Origin: Limnephilus marmoratus
Lineage: Eukaryota > Arthropoda > Insecta > Trichoptera > Limnephilidae
Direction: 5' to 3'
Length of the DNA: 64,000 nucleotides
Assembly: GCA_917880885.1 (NCBI GenBank)
Contig: OU862921.1
Location: 53,432,508-53,496,507, forward strand
Shown here in pieces: positions 61,806-64,000 of this stretch. A program made the translations under genes and the position numbers. Every line of letters starts with the position of its first letter. Position 1 is the first letter of the stretch. The notes beneath the pieces were generated by a model that was not told the DNA's origin, did no database searches, and saw nothing but the letters and a program-made list of their open reading frames with translations.

Positions 61806-62291
61806 TAATGGAATTCCACCATGAATTATCAATCTCAAAAATAGAAATATTAAACAAATTTGGGTTACATTTTGTACTGTTTGCCAATAAAATATTAAAA
61901 AATTAGTTATTATTAGCAGGAGTTAAAATATTGCTATATATGGAGGATTACGCTAATTACCCCCATTAGTTAACTGTTTTTCCCACTGTCTGAAAAATCG
62001 TAAGTATTATTGCTATGCACACCAATTAATAATCTTGTATAACGTTTGGTTATTCTCCTTTAATTTTTATTAGGTTCGGTCTCATTAGAGATTTAAATGA
62101 TTGTAAGGTAACATTAATCACATAAAAATAACGTAAATCCCAAATAATTATAAATATGGGGTCGATACTGGAAATCGCATTTTGTATTTATGTTAAATTG
62201 TGTATATTTAGTTTTCGAACCCCATTCATCCATTTACTTTGTATTTTTAATCTGTTTTATTTTTAGGAATTATAATCTATAAAATACAATA
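61806..62291. other. Unannotated AT-rich DNA
   Basis: Nothing supported. Confidence 0.5.
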
Positions 62292-62756
62292 CTTAGCGCA
62301 CAAGTTACATGCTACTTTAACTACTGCTCACGTATACTTTTCCTATGTAACGAAAGAGAACAAAATAAGTTACAAATTCTCCAAAACAGGGCTATGAGAA
62401 TAATTCTCCGACGAAACAGATTTTCAAAAATAATTAAAATGTTAAAGGAACTAAATTGGTTGACCGTGAAACAGATGCTGACCTTGAACACGATGGTATT
62501 TATCCACAAAATATTGAACAACACGTTACCAAAATACTTCTCAAATAAAATTGTATACAATAAAGACATTCACAGATATAACACAAGGACGTGCAAGGAA
62601 ATTAGGCTACAAAAAAAGGACAAAGCCAATACGCAGAACAGTCTACTGTACAAGGGAATGAAGTTGTATAACACACTACCAGAAACTTTAAAGTCCACAC
62701 CAATTGGAAAGTTCAAGATGTATTGTAGGAGCTACATAAAACTTGAAAAAATATAG
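62292..62756 (+). pseudogene. Non-LTR RT C-terminal remnant with 3' UTR
   Basis: The frame is open from about 62292 to TAG-type stop at 62754-62756. It reads ILFLCNEREQNKLQILQNRA, then MRIILRRNRFSKIIKMLKEL, NWLTVKQMLTLNTMVFIHKI, HRYNTRTCKEIRL, and YNTLPETLKSTPIGKFK. The LQ-LQNRAMR-I and LNWL-VKQ-----T--FI-KI patterns are typical of the last domain of CR1/Jockey-like LINE RTs. The intact frame over 150 codons suggests moderate age. The palm is missing (5' truncation). A roughly 60-bp 3' UTR leads to a (TTA)n tail at 62824-62847. Confidence 0.8.
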
Positions 62757-62823
62757 TGAATATGAAATATTTTAATCAATTAGAAATTTGTAAACTTCAA
62801 TGTACAAATTACTAAAATAAAAA

Positions 62824-62847
62824 TTATTATTATTATTATTATTATTA
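62824..62847. repeat. (TTA)n microsatellite tail
   Basis: Eight tandem trinucleotides following the RT remnant's UTR. This suits a LINE that ends in a microsatellite and not in poly(A). Confidence 0.75.
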
Positions 62848-63042
62848 CTTTTTATAAAACCATTAAAAATCATTTTCAACATTTCAACTAATAAGAATAA
62901 CAAAAATGAAGTTGTATTTCATATTAATACTTAAAAACAACAATGAACTGTCAAACGGTCGAACGCCGAGAGCGATGTCGAGCCAAATCATCAAAATCAG
63001 CCACTGTGCGCGTTGTCTTGCACCGCAGTGGTAGGAATTAAT

Positions 63043-63226
63043 TCACTCCTGGACACATTGACTTCCGGATTCCTACGCCCCCCCCCCCCCCACCCTCATA
63101 ACCTTCCTTCCCAGAACATCCTCCTTTCTCTACAAAGACCCTCCAAAAAGCATACCCAAAGATGGCATAAGCCCTGAAGGTTCTTTTTCTCCTCAAGGCC
63201 TTCTGTGAGGAACTAATTTAAAAAAA
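63043..63226 (+). repeat. Family A retroposon copy A8 (3' part)
   Basis: Plus orientation. It runs from CACTCCTGGACACATTGAC through CTTCCCAGAACATCC and CCTCCAAAAAGCAT to GGAACTAATTTAAAAAA. A C14 run at about 63081-63094 replaces the short C-rich stretch of the other copies. Confidence 0.7.
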
Positions 63227-64000
63227 CGTTGATCGTGTCAAGCCACACCAATAAAATGGGAACAATTTTTGTTATAATAAAAACCCAAATCCTAAAGCAA
63301 ATCACACCACTAGAATGAGATAATAATTAAATTATCGGAGCTCGACAAGTAGCTTTAATGAAAAGTTGTTTCCAGTTAAAACACTTCATATTATATCAAA
63401 TAGTTACGGTTACATCCTAACCTTCTTCAAAACAGTGTAATTTAGTAAGTAAGTATGTTCAAAATTTATAACCAAAAATAATTGACGTAAGTAATGTATA
63501 AAATTTAATAAAGTGGTTTAAAACAAAGTAACTTTTCGTAAGATAATGATGAAGATAAAAAAAACAATGTTCTCTTGTTTCCATTGAGACTATTTGGCAT
63601 CATGCTCCGAATTTTGAATATATAAGATTTGGCAGCGAAACGCTTCTTCATTTTGTCTAAAGTTTTGCTCGAATGCATCAAAATGCCATACGATTCAAAA
63701 TTGATCAGATTTTAACATGTATTCGTACAGTCAACAGCAATTTATTCTGGTTCTACCTAATCCGTGAAGTATTTGCCAAGTTTTCCGGTGAAGAAGTTGG
63801 CTGGAAGCTGGTACTCAGACTGCCTAGAATACCTGGTGGGAGGTGGGAGACGGGATGAGAAGCGTCAGGTGGGAATATGTCGTATGCCTTGTGCCTTGTG
63901 CCTTGTGCCGTGCGATTCGCATGCATCCTAATATAATAATATTCATTTTAATATTAAAATATCTGTTGGGAGTTGGGAGTCGAGCGTGGTGAAATAAAAC
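63227..64000. other. Unannotated DNA
   Basis: Short tandem TTGTGCC units lie near 63888-63909. No gene recognised. Confidence 0.5.

Overview
This is A+T-rich eukaryotic DNA that carries almost nothing but transposable-element sequence. Spliced-gene spacing, poly(A)-tailed retroposons, several lineages of non-LTR reverse transcriptase, a Ty3/Gypsy element and short runs such as GTAGGTACCTAC all suggest an arthropod, most likely an insect. That placement is inference from repeat content; there is no rRNA, mitochondrial or conserved host gene to confirm it. I recognise no complete host protein gene. The window looks intergenic, or lies inside a very long intron. One short GC-richer stretch (about 25.89-26.03 kb) could be a terminal host exon.

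Layout. 0-12 kb: repeat-poor DNA with copies of two A-tailed retroposon (SINE-like) families, called A and B here, an interspersed repeat C, and an inverted-iteron repeat at 8.2-8.5 kb. 12.7-17.7 kb: a complete Ty3/Gypsy LTR retrotransposon with two identical 165-bp LTRs and a 5-bp target duplication, but with several breaks and two key-residue changes in gag-pol. 17.7-28.7 kb: mostly unannotatable DNA, a tandem duplication, a CA/TA-rich microsatellite, and a decayed minus-strand RT fragment. 28.75-32.4 kb: a nearly complete non-LTR retrotransposon with an RT followed by a restriction-like (R2-type) endonuclease, broken by one TGA and one frameshift. 32.4-33.6 kb: a 5'-truncated minus-strand LINE whose poly(A) tail is a run of 78 T on the plus strand. 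33.6-51 kb: further A, B and C copies, a Harbinger-like MITE with exact TAA duplications, a 64-bp perfect duplication and two more RT 3' fragments. 51-53 kb: an RT fragment and a 1138-bp non-autonomous hAT element with a perfect 8-bp target duplication. 53-64 kb: retroelement remnants, a widespread arthropod-type repeat, and a striking array of nested inverted repeats at 61.0-61.8 kb with a 150-bp period.

The pieces do not form a pathway. They record successive insertions: retroposons with shared tail sequences, one clear nested insertion (a 147-bp piece inside a family A copy at 48.4 kb), and 3'-only remnants of several different LINE lineages. The best candidates for something not yet described are the 61-kb palindromic array, the shared 'CTGANGA-hairpin-GAAAC' core found in three unrelated repeats, the R2-type element outside rDNA, and the Gypsy copy that looks newly inserted yet is coding-dead.
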